Positions 1 to 6,347 of a DNA stretch of 8,960 bases are shown in pieces. The translations under genes and the position numbers were made by a program. The stretch lies in contig JAUNUL010000104.1 of the NCBI GenBank assembly GCA_030538175.1, positions 1 to 8,960 on the forward strand. The letters are read 5' to 3'. Position 1 is the first letter of the stretch, and each line of letters begins with the position of its first letter. This DNA is from Propionibacteriaceae bacterium. Lineage in GTDB: Bacteria > Actinomycetota > Actinomycetes > Propionibacteriales > Propionibacteriaceae. The notes under the pieces were generated by a model that made no database searches, had not been told where the DNA came from, and saw only the letters and a list, made by a program, of their open reading frames with translations.

Positions 1-896
1 CCTTCCCCCGGGGAACCGAAACGCAATTGCCGAAGCGCGCTGAAGCTCAACACCGTGGAACGAATAATGCGCCGGCAGGAAACCAAACCGAGTGATTCAA
101 GCGACGGAGGGATGGCGCCGAGCCCCAATCGGGAGGCCGAGGCGACTCCCTTCTCAGCCTTTTTGATGTCCTTGTCGATCTGGTCCAGGAGTTTGCCGCT
201 GAGATCGCCTGATTGCGCTTCCGCCAAGGACTTGAGCACCTGACCGGGCAGTTGGACACTAGCGGCGACAGGATCCACCCGCGCCCCGCCCATCAACGGC
301 GTTTCCGGATCATCATCTGATTGCACAGCCAGGACGCCAATGATCTCCCCAGTCATCGCAGACCGGAAGCGGGATTGATTCGACTTCCGCGTGGAATCCC
401 AAGAACCGAGAAGCGGGCTGACCGGGCTGAGTTCCATCAACGCTCGGATGTTGGCTGCCTTGGCGTCGCGCGCATTGCGATAGCGCGGATCCTGAGTGAC
501 CGCAACACCATCAACCATCCCTGCCCGGATATGACCATCAAAAGCGCGGTGCGGGAGCTGGTAGTCAGTATAAGACGGCCCGTCTGCATAAGAGACCTGA
601 ATCCGGGGCATCGACGCGAGTGGTTCTTCCCCGTCAAGGATCGCATCGGCCAGTGCGCTCTCGATTCGGTTCAGGGATGAACTCTTTGAGTCGATGGTCA
701 CGACGTGTTGCGGCTCTCCGTCGATAAACCGCCGTCCGTACGCATACACCGCTTGATTGCCACGGACATACTTCGCTGGCGCCACCGCTCCATGTGGCCC
801 AGCGGCGGGAGCGAGCTCGGTCACGACAGTGAGGACACTCGCGCCTCCCGGCGAACAGGCAGCAATGAGATCGTCAAACGAGAATTGGTCGGACAC
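1..896 (-). CDS. csb1: Type I-G (I-U) CRISPR-associated protein Csb1/Cas7, C-terminus cut by window edge
   Basis: Cas7-type RAMP protein expected to form the crRNA-binding backbone of the type I-G (formerly I-U) effector complex. The frame starts at GTG 896, six or so bases after AACAGGAGG, and stays open for 298 codons to the edge. I translated it by hand. Csb1 (GSU0053 family) signatures appear in order: a SLNRIESALADAIL segment (residues 74-87), PRI (97-99), an LPHRAFDGHIR block (114-124, family form 'aPHRa-Da-lR'), SPVSPLLGSWDST (157-169, family form 'sPtaLlFG-WdS'), EIIGV (184-188), GGARVDP (203-209), and a late SFSALRQLRF segment (family form 'lSlaaLRrLrF'). The family is usually about 330-400 residues, so the C-terminal tail is missing. 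The next gene leftwards should be csb2 (Cas5-Cas6), then other cas genes. It lies 55 bp after a small gene and probably shares its promoter. The GTG start and the edge truncation make it easy to miss. Identity is from recalled family motifs, not a search. Confidence 0.88.
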   Translation of the reverse strand, partial: MSDQFSFDDLIAACSPGGASVLTVVTELAPAAGPHGAVAPAKYVRGNQAVYAYGRRFIDGEPQHVVTIDSKSSSLNRIESALADAILDGEEPLASMPRIQVSYADGPSYTDYQLPHRAFDGHIRAGMVDGVAVTQDPRYRNARDAKAANIRALMELSPVSPLLGSWDSTRKSNQSRFRSAMTGEIIGVLAVQSDDDPETPLMGGARVDPVAASVQLPGQVLKSLAEAQSGDLSGKLLDQIDKDIKKAEKGVASASRLGLGAIPPSLESLGLVSCRRIIRSTVLSFSALRQLRFGSPGE

Positions 897-928
897 GAGA
901 CCTCCTGTTGAGCGGAGGCCCCGCAGAG

Positions 929-940
929 CCCCGCAAGGGG
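929..940 (-). promoter_or_regulatory. Small GC hairpin between the 57-aa gene and csb1
   Basis: CCCC and GGGG arms enclose a four-base loop (TTGC on the minus strand) in the 55-bp gap before csb1, about 33 bases ahead of its start codon. An 8-bp direct repeat GCCCCGCA (918-925 and 928-935) overlaps it. It could tune the csb1 to upstream-gene ratio as a partial attenuator or mRNA-stability element. There is no U-run, so it is not a standard terminator. The function is inference. Confidence 0.3.
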
Positions 941-951
941 TTGCTGGGTGA

Positions 952-1125
952 CTAGTGGATCAGTCGTGACGAAACCGCGCTGAACAACTTGTCGCGATCA
1001 ATGCGGTAGGACTGGGCGGCGGAGTCGATCGCCGCGAAGAGATTCCTGTGCGGATTGCGCAACAGAATATCGAGGACCAGCTGCACAGCGCGTCGTCGCG
1101 CCTCAGTCTCGGCCATCCTTGCCAT
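952..1125 (-). CDS. 57-residue protein of unknown function leading the csb1 operon
   Basis: I do not recognise this protein. ATG 1125 follows a purine-rich ribosome binding site (GGGGGGAGGGG, 5 bases upstream), and a promoter lies at 1159-1187. A second in-frame ATG at 1116 has no comparable site. The product begins MARMAETEARRRAVQLVLDI and ends KLFSAVSSRLIH. It reads as three short helices: about 4-22 (basic, amphipathic), 25-38, and 41-56. The stretch AAIDSAAQSYRIDRDKLF followed by SAVSSRL has the spacing of a small helix-turn-helix. No membrane segment or cysteine motif is visible. It lies 55 bp before csb1 in the same direction, which suggests co-transcription. Options are a transcriptional regulator of the cas operon, a small effector subunit, or a degenerate cas remnant. 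It is too short for a usual Cas11. That it is a real gene is fairly well supported by the promoter and ribosome binding site; its role is unknown. Confidence 0.62.
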   Translation of the reverse strand: MARMAETEARRRAVQLVLDILLRNPHRNLFAAIDSAAQSYRIDRDKLFSAVSSRLIH

Positions 1126-1158
1126 GTCGACCCCTCCCCCCGACGGATCCTTCAGGAG

Positions 1159-1187
1159 AGCCTAGGAGGAGGACGGAGATTGGTCAA
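1159..1187 (-). promoter_or_regulatory. Promoter of the small gene-csb1 operon
   Basis: On the minus strand, TTGACC (1187-1182) is separated by exactly 17 bases from TAGGCT (1164-1159). This is a near-consensus -35 and an actinobacterial TANNNT-type -10. The predicted start is near 1152, giving a leader of about 27 bases that holds the strong ribosome binding site of the 57-residue gene. No other promoter is visible in the 55 bp before csb1, so this one probably drives both genes. Confidence 0.65.
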
Positions 1188-1219
1188 TGGCGCTTAAAAC
1201 CACAACCTAGTAACGAAGG

Positions 1220-1234
1220 GCGAGCCAAGCTCGC
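1220..1234. repeat. Perfect short inverted repeat between divergent promoters
   Basis: GCGAGC-CAA-GCTCGC, a 6-bp perfect dyad with a 3-base loop. It is upstream of both the cas-operon promoter (33 bp from its -35) and the relBE -10 (about 84 bp). It could be an operator shared by the divergent units, or chance in GC-rich DNA. No partner protein can be named. Confidence 0.3.
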
Positions 1235-1317
1235 GTCACCATGTGGCGAAGACCACCACCTACCCCAAACGAAGGACTCAGTTCAATCTAGGCCAAGCAC
1301 CGACTAACGCTCAACGC

Positions 1318-1331
1318 TATAATTCTGTACA
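1318..1331 (+). promoter_or_regulatory. relBE leaderless promoter with TGTACA operator core
   Basis: A perfect TATAAT (1318-1323) ends 7 bases before the relB ATG, so transcription should start at about 1330-1331 and the mRNA should be leaderless. No ribosome binding site is present, as expected. No good -35 is seen. The palindrome TGTACA (1326-1331) covers the predicted start, within a wider CTGT-acatg-ACAG dyad (1325-1337). TGTACA is the known operator core of E. coli YefM, a member of the same antitoxin fold, so autorepression by RelB/RelBE binding here is a reasonable inference. Confidence 0.6.
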
Positions 1332-1633
1332 TGACAGTGATCCCCTTGGCCGATGCCCGTGCGAACCTGTCCCGGCTGATCGACGAGGCAGTGCGCACGC
1401 ATCAACGCATCGAGATCACCCGCAATGGCGTGCGGGCCGCTGTCGTGCTGAGCGCAGACGACTATGACTCACTGATGGAGACGCTGGACATCCTCGCTGA
1501 CGCCGACTTGGTTGCCGAGCTGCACCAGGCACAACTGGAGTCGAACGCTGGTGAGGTCTTCACTTTGGAGGAGGTCATGACAGACCTCCCCGCCGAGCGT
1601 CGACCCGCATCTGATCCAGGTTCCTCCCGGTGA
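1331..1633 (+). CDS. relB: Antitoxin RelB, Phd/YefM family
   Basis: 100-residue antitoxin that should neutralise the RelE toxin encoded next to it and repress their shared promoter. The N-terminal Phd/YefM DNA-binding and dimerisation domain (about residues 1-60) shows the family pattern: a PLADARANLSRLIDEA helix, ITRNG, and AAVVLSADDYDSLMETLDIL. The C-terminal part (about 62-100) is acidic, then proline-rich and polar, as expected for the toxin-wrapping tail. It resembles the recalled M. tuberculosis RelB (Rv1247c) more than E. coli RelB. The ATG is fixed by the TATAAT 7 bases upstream. Its stop codon overlaps the relE start by 4 bases (GTGA), so the two are translationally coupled. Confidence 0.88.
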   Translation: MTVIPLADARANLSRLIDEAVRTHQRIEITRNGVRAAVVLSADDYDSLMETLDILADADLVAELHQAQLESNAGEVFTLEEVMTDLPAERRPASDPGSSR

Positions 1634-1902
1634 CGGACGCCTTTTCGGTAACGCTCTCCAAACAAGCCAGACGAGCACTTCGAGAGGACCTACCGGAGGC
1701 TGTCGCTGTTGCCTGTTTCGAGTTCATCCGAGGACCACTCGCGGAGAATCCCTATCGCGTGGGCAAACCATTGCACGCCCCGCTGGCGGGGCATCACTCC
1801 GCACGCCGCGGCGAGTTCCGCGTGATCTATCAGATCCACGACAGGACCATCACCGTTCACGTTGTTTCGATCAAACACCGACGCGACGCCTACCACCGCT
1901 GA
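1630..1902 (+). CDS. relE: Toxin RelE, ribosome-dependent mRNA interferase
   Basis: 90-residue RelE/ParE-fold toxin, expected to cleave mRNA in the ribosomal A site when RelB is degraded. Features seen: a helical N-terminus with LSKQARRALREDLPEAV (9-25), a basic GKPLHAPLAGHHSARRGEFR core (45-64) with VIYQI (65-69), and a C-terminal SIKHRRDAYHR (80-90). The arginines at 59, 60, 64, 84 and 85, K46 and Y88 are in the usual places for phosphate and mRNA contacts. The pattern FIRGPLAENPYRVGKPL followed by HSARRG is very close to the recalled M. tuberculosis RelE (Rv1246c), so I prefer RelE over YoeB or ParE. The GTG start overlaps the relB stop. It looks full length with catalytic residues in place, so probably active. 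Confidence 0.88.
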   Translation: MTDAFSVTLSKQARRALREDLPEAVAVACFEFIRGPLAENPYRVGKPLHAPLAGHHSARRGEFRVIYQIHDRTITVHVVSIKHRRDAYHR

Positions 1903-1916
1903 CCCCGACAAACAGC

Positions 1917-1954
1917 ACGCCGGGCCACCACCCGTCTGGGCAGTGACCCGGCGT
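1917..1954. terminator. Possible bidirectional terminator between relE and clpB
   Basis: ACGCCGGG (1917-1924) pairs perfectly with CCCGGCGT (1947-1954). The 22-base loop holds a smaller CCC-gtct-GGG stem. It sits in the 61-bp gap between two converging genes, which is the right place for a shared terminator. There is no T-run on either side, so it would be an actinobacterial U-less type. Confidence 0.5.
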
Positions 1955-1963
1955 ACTGATTGA

Positions 1964-4585
1964 TCAGACCTCTTCGACCTGGTCGGCGAGATCGGGCGTA
2001 CTGCCGGAATCCCCGACGATGACCAGGCCCTCGCCCTCGGGCGCGCGGTCGAACGTGACCGAATCGCCCTCGAGCAGTTCGCCGGCGAGGACCTTGCGGG
2101 CGAGCATGTCCTCGATCGTGTTCTGGATGAGCCTGCGCAGAGGGCGGGCACCGTACACCGGATCGAACCCGGTCTCGGCGAGCCACTGCTTGCCGGCATC
2201 GGTGACATCGATGACGATGCGCCGGTCGGCCATGCGCTGGTTGAGGCGCCGCAGGTTGATGTCAACGATGTGGGTGAGGTCGTCCAACCCCAGCGGGTCG
2301 AACATGACGATCTCGTCCAGCCGGTTGAGGAACTCGGGCTTGAACGCCTTCCGCACGACCTCCATCACCGCGTCGCTCTTGGTCTTCGCATCCAGTTTCT
2401 GGTCGGCCAGGAACTGCGAGCCCAGGTTCGACGTGAGGATGAGGATGGTGTTGCGGAAGTCGACCGTACGCCCCTGCCCGTCCGTGAGGCGCCCGTCATC
2501 GAGCACCTGCAGGAGGATGTCGAACACCTCGGGGTGCGCCTTCTCGACCTCATCGAGCAGGACGACGGAATAGGGACGACGGCGTACGGCCTCGGTCAGC
2601 TGACCGCCCTGCTCATAGCCGACATACCCCGGAGGGGCACCGACGAGACGGGACACGGAGTGCTTCTCCGAGTACTCCGACATATCGATCCGGACCATCG
2701 CAGCCTCGTCGTCGAAGAGGAACTCCGCGAGCGACTTGGCGAGCTCGGTCTTGCCGACACCGGTCGGGCCGAGGAACAGGAACGAACCCAGCGGCCGGTT
2801 CGGGTCGGAGATGCCGGCCCGCGAGCGGCGTACGGCATCGGCGACGGCCACAACCGCAGTTTTCTGCCCGATCAGGCGCTTGCCGATGTGCGATTCCATC
2901 GTGAGGAGCTTCTCGGACTCGCCTTGCATCATGCGTCCGACGGGTACGCCGGTCCACGCGCTCACCACCTCCGCGATGTCGTGGGCCGTGACCTCTTCCG
3001 ACACCATCGGCTTGTAGTTCGCGTCCTCGGCATCGACCTTCGCCATCTGCGCCTCGAGCGCCGGGATCTGGCCATAGAGCAGCTCCGACGCACGCGCGAG
3101 GTCACCCTCACGCTGGGCCCGTTCGGCCTCGCCGCGCAGCTCGTCGATCTGTGACTTGAGGTCACCGACCTTGTTCAGCCCGGACTTCTCGGCCTCCCAG
3201 CGGGCCTCGAGGGCGCGCAGTTCTTCCTTGGCGTTCTCGAGCTCTTCCTCCAGGCGCGCGAGGCGTTCGCGCGACGCGACGTCCTCCTCCTTGGCAAGGG
3301 CGAGCTGCTGCATCGTCATGCGGTCGACGTTGCGACGAAGCTGGTCGATCTCCTCCGGCGAGGAGTCGATCTCCATCCGCAGCCGGCTCGCGGCCTCATC
3401 AACCAGGTCGATGGCCTTGTCGGGGAGCTTGCGCGCGGTGATGTACCGATTCGACAGCGTCGCCGCCGACACCAACGCGCCATCAGTGATGGCGACCTTG
3501 TGGTGGCCCTCATAACGCTCACGCAGACCACGCAGGATCGCGATCGTGTCCTCCACGCTGGGCTCACCGACATAGACCTGCTGGAATCGTCGCTCGAACG
3601 CCGGGTCCTTCTCGATGTTCTCGCGATATTCGTCGAGCGTCGTCGCACCGATCATCCGCAGCTCACCGCGGGCGAGCATCGGCTTGAGCATGTTGCCGGC
3701 GTCCATCGAGCCCTCGGCCTTGCCGGCCCCGATGACGGTGTGGAGCTCGTCGATGAACGTGATGACGTGCCCCTCGGCCTCCTTGATCTCGGTGAGGACG
3801 GCCTTGAGCCGCTCCTCGAACTCGCCCCGGTATTTCGCTCCCGCGATCATCGCGCCGAGGTCGAGCGAGACGAGTTTGCGCCCCTTGAGCGAGTCGGGCA
3901 CGTCGCCCGCGATGATCCGCTGGGCGAGCCCCTCCACGACCGCGGTCTTGCCGACGCCCGGGTCGCCGATGAGAACGGGGTTGTTTTTCGTACGCCGAGA
4001 CAGCACCTGCACGACACGCCGGATCTCGGAGTCACGCCCGATCACCGGATCCAACTTGCCGGCGCGGGCCGCCTCGGTGAGGTCAATCGAGTACTGATCC
4101 AGCGCACCGCTGGTGCCCTCCGCCTCGGCGGAAGTGACGCGCTTGTCGCCACGGGCCTCGTTGAACGCCTTGGCGAGCTTGGCGTCGGTGACGTTGAGCT
4201 GGTTCAGGATCTGCTGGGCGGCCGACTTGACCTTGGCGAGAGCGATCAGCAGGTGCTCGGTGGAGACGAACTTGTCCCCGAGCTTCTGGGCCTGGTTCTC
4301 GGCCTCGGCGTGCACGCGGGCGAGCGCGCCGGACATCGTCGGCTGCGACACGGTCGAGCCGGAGGATGACGGGAGCTTCTTGACGGCCCCCTGAGCCGCG
4401 GCTTCGACGACCTTGGGGTCGGCGCCGACAGAGCCCAACAGCGGCCCGACAGTGTTGCCGGGGATGGAAAGAAGGGCGAGCAGGAGATGCTCCGGCTCGG
4501 CTTGGGGATTGCCCTCGGTCAATGCGCTGCGAACCGCCGCCGAGACCGCATCCCGACTCATCGTGGTCAGTTTGTTGGTGTCCAT
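1964..4585 (-). CDS. clpB: ATP-dependent disaggregase ClpB (Hsp104 family)
   Basis: 873-residue cytoplasmic AAA+ hexamer that works with DnaK/DnaJ/GrpE to pull proteins out of aggregates. Domains: Clp N domain (about 1-145); first AAA+ domain with Walker A GDPGVGKT (207-214), pore-loop Y252 in KYRGEFE, Walker B VITFIDE (274-280) and arginine-finger RR (332-333); coiled-coil middle domain (about 400-525), which distinguishes ClpB from ClpA and ClpC; second AAA+ domain with GPTGVGKT (606-613), GYVGYE pore loop (Y654), Walker B VVLLDE (674-679) and sensor-2 GARPLRR (812-818). No ClpP-binding IGF loop is visible, which fits ClpB. Length is normal and all catalytic residues are present. ATG 4585 has AGGA a few bases upstream. 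It stands alone, with two HspR-type boxes flanking its candidate promoter, so heat-shock regulation is likely. Confidence 0.97.
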   Translation of the reverse strand: MDTNKLTTMSRDAVSAAVRSALTEGNPQAEPEHLLLALLSIPGNTVGPLLGSVGADPKVVEAAAQGAVKKLPSSSGSTVSQPTMSGALARVHAEAENQAQKLGDKFVSTEHLLIALAKVKSAAQQILNQLNVTDAKLAKAFNEARGDKRVTSAEAEGTSGALDQYSIDLTEAARAGKLDPVIGRDSEIRRVVQVLSRRTKNNPVLIGDPGVGKTAVVEGLAQRIIAGDVPDSLKGRKLVSLDLGAMIAGAKYRGEFEERLKAVLTEIKEAEGHVITFIDELHTVIGAGKAEGSMDAGNMLKPMLARGELRMIGATTLDEYRENIEKDPAFERRFQQVYVGEPSVEDTIAILRGLRERYEGHHKVAITDGALVSAATLSNRYITARKLPDKAIDLVDEAASRLRMEIDSSPEEIDQLRRNVDRMTMQQLALAKEEDVASRERLARLEEELENAKEELRALEARWEAEKSGLNKVGDLKSQIDELRGEAERAQREGDLARASELLYGQIPALEAQMAKVDAEDANYKPMVSEEVTAHDIAEVVSAWTGVPVGRMMQGESEKLLTMESHIGKRLIGQKTAVVAVADAVRRSRAGISDPNRPLGSFLFLGPTGVGKTELAKSLAEFLFDDEAAMVRIDMSEYSEKHSVSRLVGAPPGYVGYEQGGQLTEAVRRRPYSVVLLDEVEKAHPEVFDILLQVLDDGRLTDGQGRTVDFRNTILILTSNLGSQFLADQKLDAKTKSDAVMEVVRKAFKPEFLNRLDEIVMFDPLGLDDLTHIVDINLRRLNQRMADRRIVIDVTDAGKQWLAETGFDPVYGARPLRRLIQNTIEDMLARKVLAGELLEGDSVTFDRAPEGEGLVIVGDSGSTPDLADQVEEV

Positions 4586-4632
4586 GGGTCCTCGTTGTTT
4601 CTGGCCTGCGCCGGTGAACTGAATGCGCCCAA

Positions 4633-4653
4633 GTTGAGCGCTACATGCTCAAC
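4633..4653. promoter_or_regulatory. HAIR box 1 (HspR operator) of clpB
   Basis: GTTGAGC-N7-GCTCAAC, a perfect dyad with the 7-bp spacer of the HAIR element (consensus CTTGAGT-N7-ACTCAAG). It covers the -10 edge and predicted transcription start of clpB, the position expected for repression. HspR controls clpB and dnaK in streptomycetes and mycobacteria. It differs from consensus at the outer base and the sixth base of each arm (symmetrical changes). Confidence 0.8.
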
Positions 4654-4680
4654 TATGCCGTTGTCGCCTGACGGGAGCAA
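4652..4680 (-). promoter_or_regulatory. Candidate clpB promoter
   Basis: On the minus strand, TTGCTC (4680-4675), 17 bases, CATAGT (4657-4652). Each box is an imperfect match. Its position between the two HspR boxes, with the -10 overlapping the inner one, supports it. The predicted start at about 4645 leaves a leader of about 60 bases. Another sigma factor could also act here; I see no clear GGAA-N18-GTT type stress promoter. Confidence 0.42.
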
Positions 4681-4685
4681 CCAAA

Positions 4686-4706
4686 GTTGAGTCACATCCA
4701 CTCAAC
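4686..4706. promoter_or_regulatory. HAIR box 2 (HspR operator) between clpB and the Ddn-like gene
   Basis: GTTGAGT-N7-ACTCAAC, which matches the HAIR consensus at every arm position except the outermost base pair. Its centre is 53 bp (about five helical turns) from that of box 1, so two HspR dimers would lie on the same face of the DNA and flank the clpB promoter. It also lies about 90 bp ahead of the divergent oxidoreductase gene, which could bring that gene under HspR. Confidence 0.85.
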
Positions 4707-4797
4707 TCAGGGTGGGATCAGAGTATTCCCTGTGCTCTTGGGCAGTTTCCCGCGATCTGACTGCGTATGTGACGATTTCGGGGTGTCGCTCATCCTC

Positions 4798-5292
4798 ATG
4801 TTGCGTCGCCTGGTCGCGCCGCTCAGTCGCTCGCAATGGTTCCGCTCTGCCGCCCCGAAGTTCCTGCCCCCGGCAGAACGGGCGCTGAAGTTCCTGACCG
4901 GGGGCCGCCTGATCGTCTCCGGCATCCTCGTGCCGTCGCTGGCCCTGCACTCCACGGGCGCGAAGACCGGCGAGCCCCGCACCACCGAACTGATGTACAC
5001 CCCCGACGGCAACGGCGGCGGCATCATCGCCGGCACGAACTTCGCCCGGAACAACCACCCCGGCTGGACCGTGAACCTCCGGGCCCATCCCGACGCGGAG
5101 GTCGTTGTCCGCGGCCGGCGCTATCCGGTCCACGCCGAGCTCCTCGATGACCTTGACCGGGAGGCGGCCTGGGCCAGGATCGAGAAGCAATGGCCGGGCT
5201 ACCGGGCGTACGAACGGGACTCCGGGCGCAAAGTCCGGCTGTTCCGACTCACCACGACCGCCCAGCCCAGCCCGTTCACCCACCGGCTCTGA
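4798..5292 (+). CDS. Ddn-like (F420 / deazaflavin-dependent nitroreductase family) oxidoreductase
   Basis: 164-residue split-barrel protein of the actinobacterial family named after Mycobacterium Ddn, which uses reduced F420 to reduce quinones or nitro compounds. Seen: an N-terminal helical segment with many hydrophobic residues (1-50), as in membrane-associated members; LALHSTGAKTGEPRTTELMY (the family 'l-T-GrkSG-pR-tpl-y' motif); GGIIAGTNFARNNHPGWTVNL (family 'asn-G-pkhPaWy-NL'); and RGRRYPVHAELL followed by WPGYRAYERDSGRKVRLFRL. These support the family but not the substrate, and the cofactor could be FMN in some relatives. ATG 4798 is chosen because homologues begin near here. GTG 4783 is in frame and possible. 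The frame opens further to TTG 4687, but that start would lie inside the HspR box. The end is 13 bp before aroQ, so they are probably one transcript. Confidence 0.85.
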   Translation: MLRRLVAPLSRSQWFRSAAPKFLPPAERALKFLTGGRLIVSGILVPSLALHSTGAKTGEPRTTELMYTPDGNGGGIIAGTNFARNNHPGWTVNLRAHPDAEVVVRGRRYPVHAELLDDLDREAAWARIEKQWPGYRAYERDSGRKVRLFRLTTTAQPSPFTHRL

Positions 5293-5305
5293 CCGAAAGG
5301 CCGCC

Positions 5306-5764
5306 ATGCCCGAAAAGTTCATCGCCGTCCTCAATGGCCCCAACCTCAATCTGCTGGGCACGCGCCAGCCATTGATCTATGGCTCGGACACGCTCGCGGA
5401 TGTTGAGCGTCTTTGCGCGGAGACTGCTGGGGCGTACGGGATCGGGATCGAGACGTTCCAGTCGAACCACGAGGGCGAACTGGTCGAGGCGGTGCAGCGT
5501 TGGCGGACCACAGCACTCGGGTTCGTGGTGAATGCGGCGGCGTACACGCACACGTCGGTGGCGATCCGCGATGCGCTGGCCACGATCGACGGGCCCCTGA
5601 TGGAGGTCCACATTTCCAACGTGCACGCACGGGAGGAGTTCCGGCACCATTCGTACCTGTCCGACATCGCGAGTGGGGTCATCGTCGGGTGCGGCATCGA
5701 GGGGTACCGGTTCGCCATCGAACGCCTCGTCACCTTGACCAGCCATCGCTCACAGGACGCCTGA
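5306..5764 (+). CDS. aroQ: Type II 3-dehydroquinate dehydratase
   Basis: 152-residue dodecameric enzyme that converts 3-dehydroquinate to 3-dehydroshikimate, step three of the shikimate pathway to aromatic amino acids (type II enzymes also serve quinate breakdown). Motifs in order: NGPNLNLLGTRQP (10-22) with catalytic R20 and Y25; QSNHEGELVE (52-61); NAAAYTHTSVAIRDAL (76-91) with N76; EVHISNVHAREEFRHHSYLS (100-119) with catalytic H102; and a C-terminal GVIVGCGIEGY (124-134). All active-site residues are present and length is typical. ATG 5306 follows GAAAGG. It is not with aroB, aroK or aroC here. Sharing a transcript with a Ddn-like gene is unusual for a biosynthetic copy, so a catabolic or second copy is possible; which one cannot be told from this window. 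Confidence 0.95.
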   Translation: MPEKFIAVLNGPNLNLLGTRQPLIYGSDTLADVERLCAETAGAYGIGIETFQSNHEGELVEAVQRWRTTALGFVVNAAAYTHTSVAIRDALATIDGPLMEVHISNVHAREEFRHHSYLSDIASGVIVGCGIEGYRFAIERLVTLTSHRSQDA

Positions 5765-5807
5765 ACTTCACCTTCTGCGAACCAACTCCCGGCCGGGTGC
5801 TGGCGCT

Positions 5808-5813
5808 TAGGCT
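5808..5813 (+). promoter_or_regulatory. Leaderless-type -10 of the double-ACT gene
   Basis: TAGGCT, the same hexamer as the cas-operon -10, ends 6 bases before the ATG at 5820. There is no ribosome binding site between them. This spacing predicts a transcript starting at or next to the start codon. No convincing -35. Confidence 0.45.
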
Positions 5814-5819
5814 TGAGCC

Positions 5820-6329
5820 ATGGCTACCTATGTGATCACCGTCATCGGCGACGAGCGGGTCGGATTGGTTCAATCGCTCGCGGACGCGGTCTCCCGCGCC
5901 GGCGGCAACTGGGAACGCAGCGAAATGGCCGAAATGGCCGGCAAGTTTGCGGGGCTGGTCAAAGTCACCGTCCCCGACAACAGGGCGGATGAACTCGCCA
6001 CCAACCTCGAGTCACTCGACGGGTTGCAGGTCCAGTTGCAACGAGCCGACGCCGAAGCGGTTGCCGCTCAAGGCTCGGTCTCCTTCCGGCTTGAACTCGT
6101 CGGCAATGACCAACCCGGCATCGTCCAGGAGATCACCTCATCCCTGCGCGGCCACGGGGTCACGATTGAACGGCTGGAAACGCACGTGAGCGATGCCCCC
6201 TGGCAGGGTGGGCAGCTGTTCGAGTGCAAGGCGACACTGCGCGGACCGGACACCGGGCTGAGTGCGGTCAAGAGCGACCTCGAACGCATCGCCGGTGAAC
6301 TGCTGGTTGATCTCACCGTGGGCGAGTGA
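5820..6329 (+). CDS. Double-ACT-domain protein, GcvR-like
   Basis: 169-residue cytoplasmic protein made of two ACT domains (about 3-76 and 87-168) and nothing else, the layout of the E. coli glycine cleavage repressor GcvR, which acts by binding another regulator rather than DNA. Each domain opens with the ligand-loop pattern: VIGDERVGLVQSLADAV (8-24) and LVGNDQPGIVQEITSSL. ACT domains usually sense an amino acid, so a role in sensing glycine or another amino acid is plausible. No gcv genes or GcvA are nearby, so the specific function should not be copied from E. coli. The ATG is supported by a -10 just upstream. The gene ends 18 bp before the sirtuin gene. Confidence 0.82.
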   Translation: MATYVITVIGDERVGLVQSLADAVSRAGGNWERSEMAEMAGKFAGLVKVTVPDNRADELATNLESLDGLQVQLQRADAEAVAAQGSVSFRLELVGNDQPGIVQEITSSLRGHGVTIERLETHVSDAPWQGGQLFECKATLRGPDTGLSAVKSDLERIAGELLVDLTVGE

Positions 6330-6335
6330 ACCGGG

Positions 6336-6341
6336 CACACT
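6336..6341 (+). promoter_or_regulatory. Possible leaderless -10 of the sirtuin gene
   Basis: CACACT ends 6 bases before ATG 6348, with GGGGCC between. It keeps the A at position 2 and the T at position 6 of TANNNT but not the first T. The identical 6-base distance to the double-ACT gene makes it worth noting. Alternatively GGGG acts as a weak ribosome binding site and the gene is read through from the ACT gene. Confidence 0.35.
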
Positions 6342-6347
6342 GGGGCC

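Noticed and set aside
321..680. Plus-strand frame of 119 residues
   Set aside because: Antisense to the csb1 frame, Arg/Pro-rich product, no family pattern; an effect of GC-rich codons.
1630..1902. YoeB or ParE as the identity of the toxin
   Set aside because: The HSARRGEFRVIY and GPLAENPYRVGKPL patterns fit the Mycobacterium-type RelE, and YoeB's SRRI and C-terminal HY are absent.
1690..2265. Minus-strand frame of 191 residues overlapping relE and the end of clpB
   Set aside because: It crosses two well-supported genes in other frames and its product is low-complexity Ser/Arg/Ala.
2270..4369. Long plus-strand frames opposite clpB (2270-3154 and 3500-4369)
   Set aside because: Both are open because clpB is GC-rich and long. 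Products are Leu/Arg/Gly-rich with no domain, and clpB itself is unambiguous.
4687..4797. Upstream extension of the Ddn-like gene to TTG 4687
   Set aside because: It would place coding sequence inside the HspR operator, has no ribosome binding site, and adds 37 residues absent from the family.
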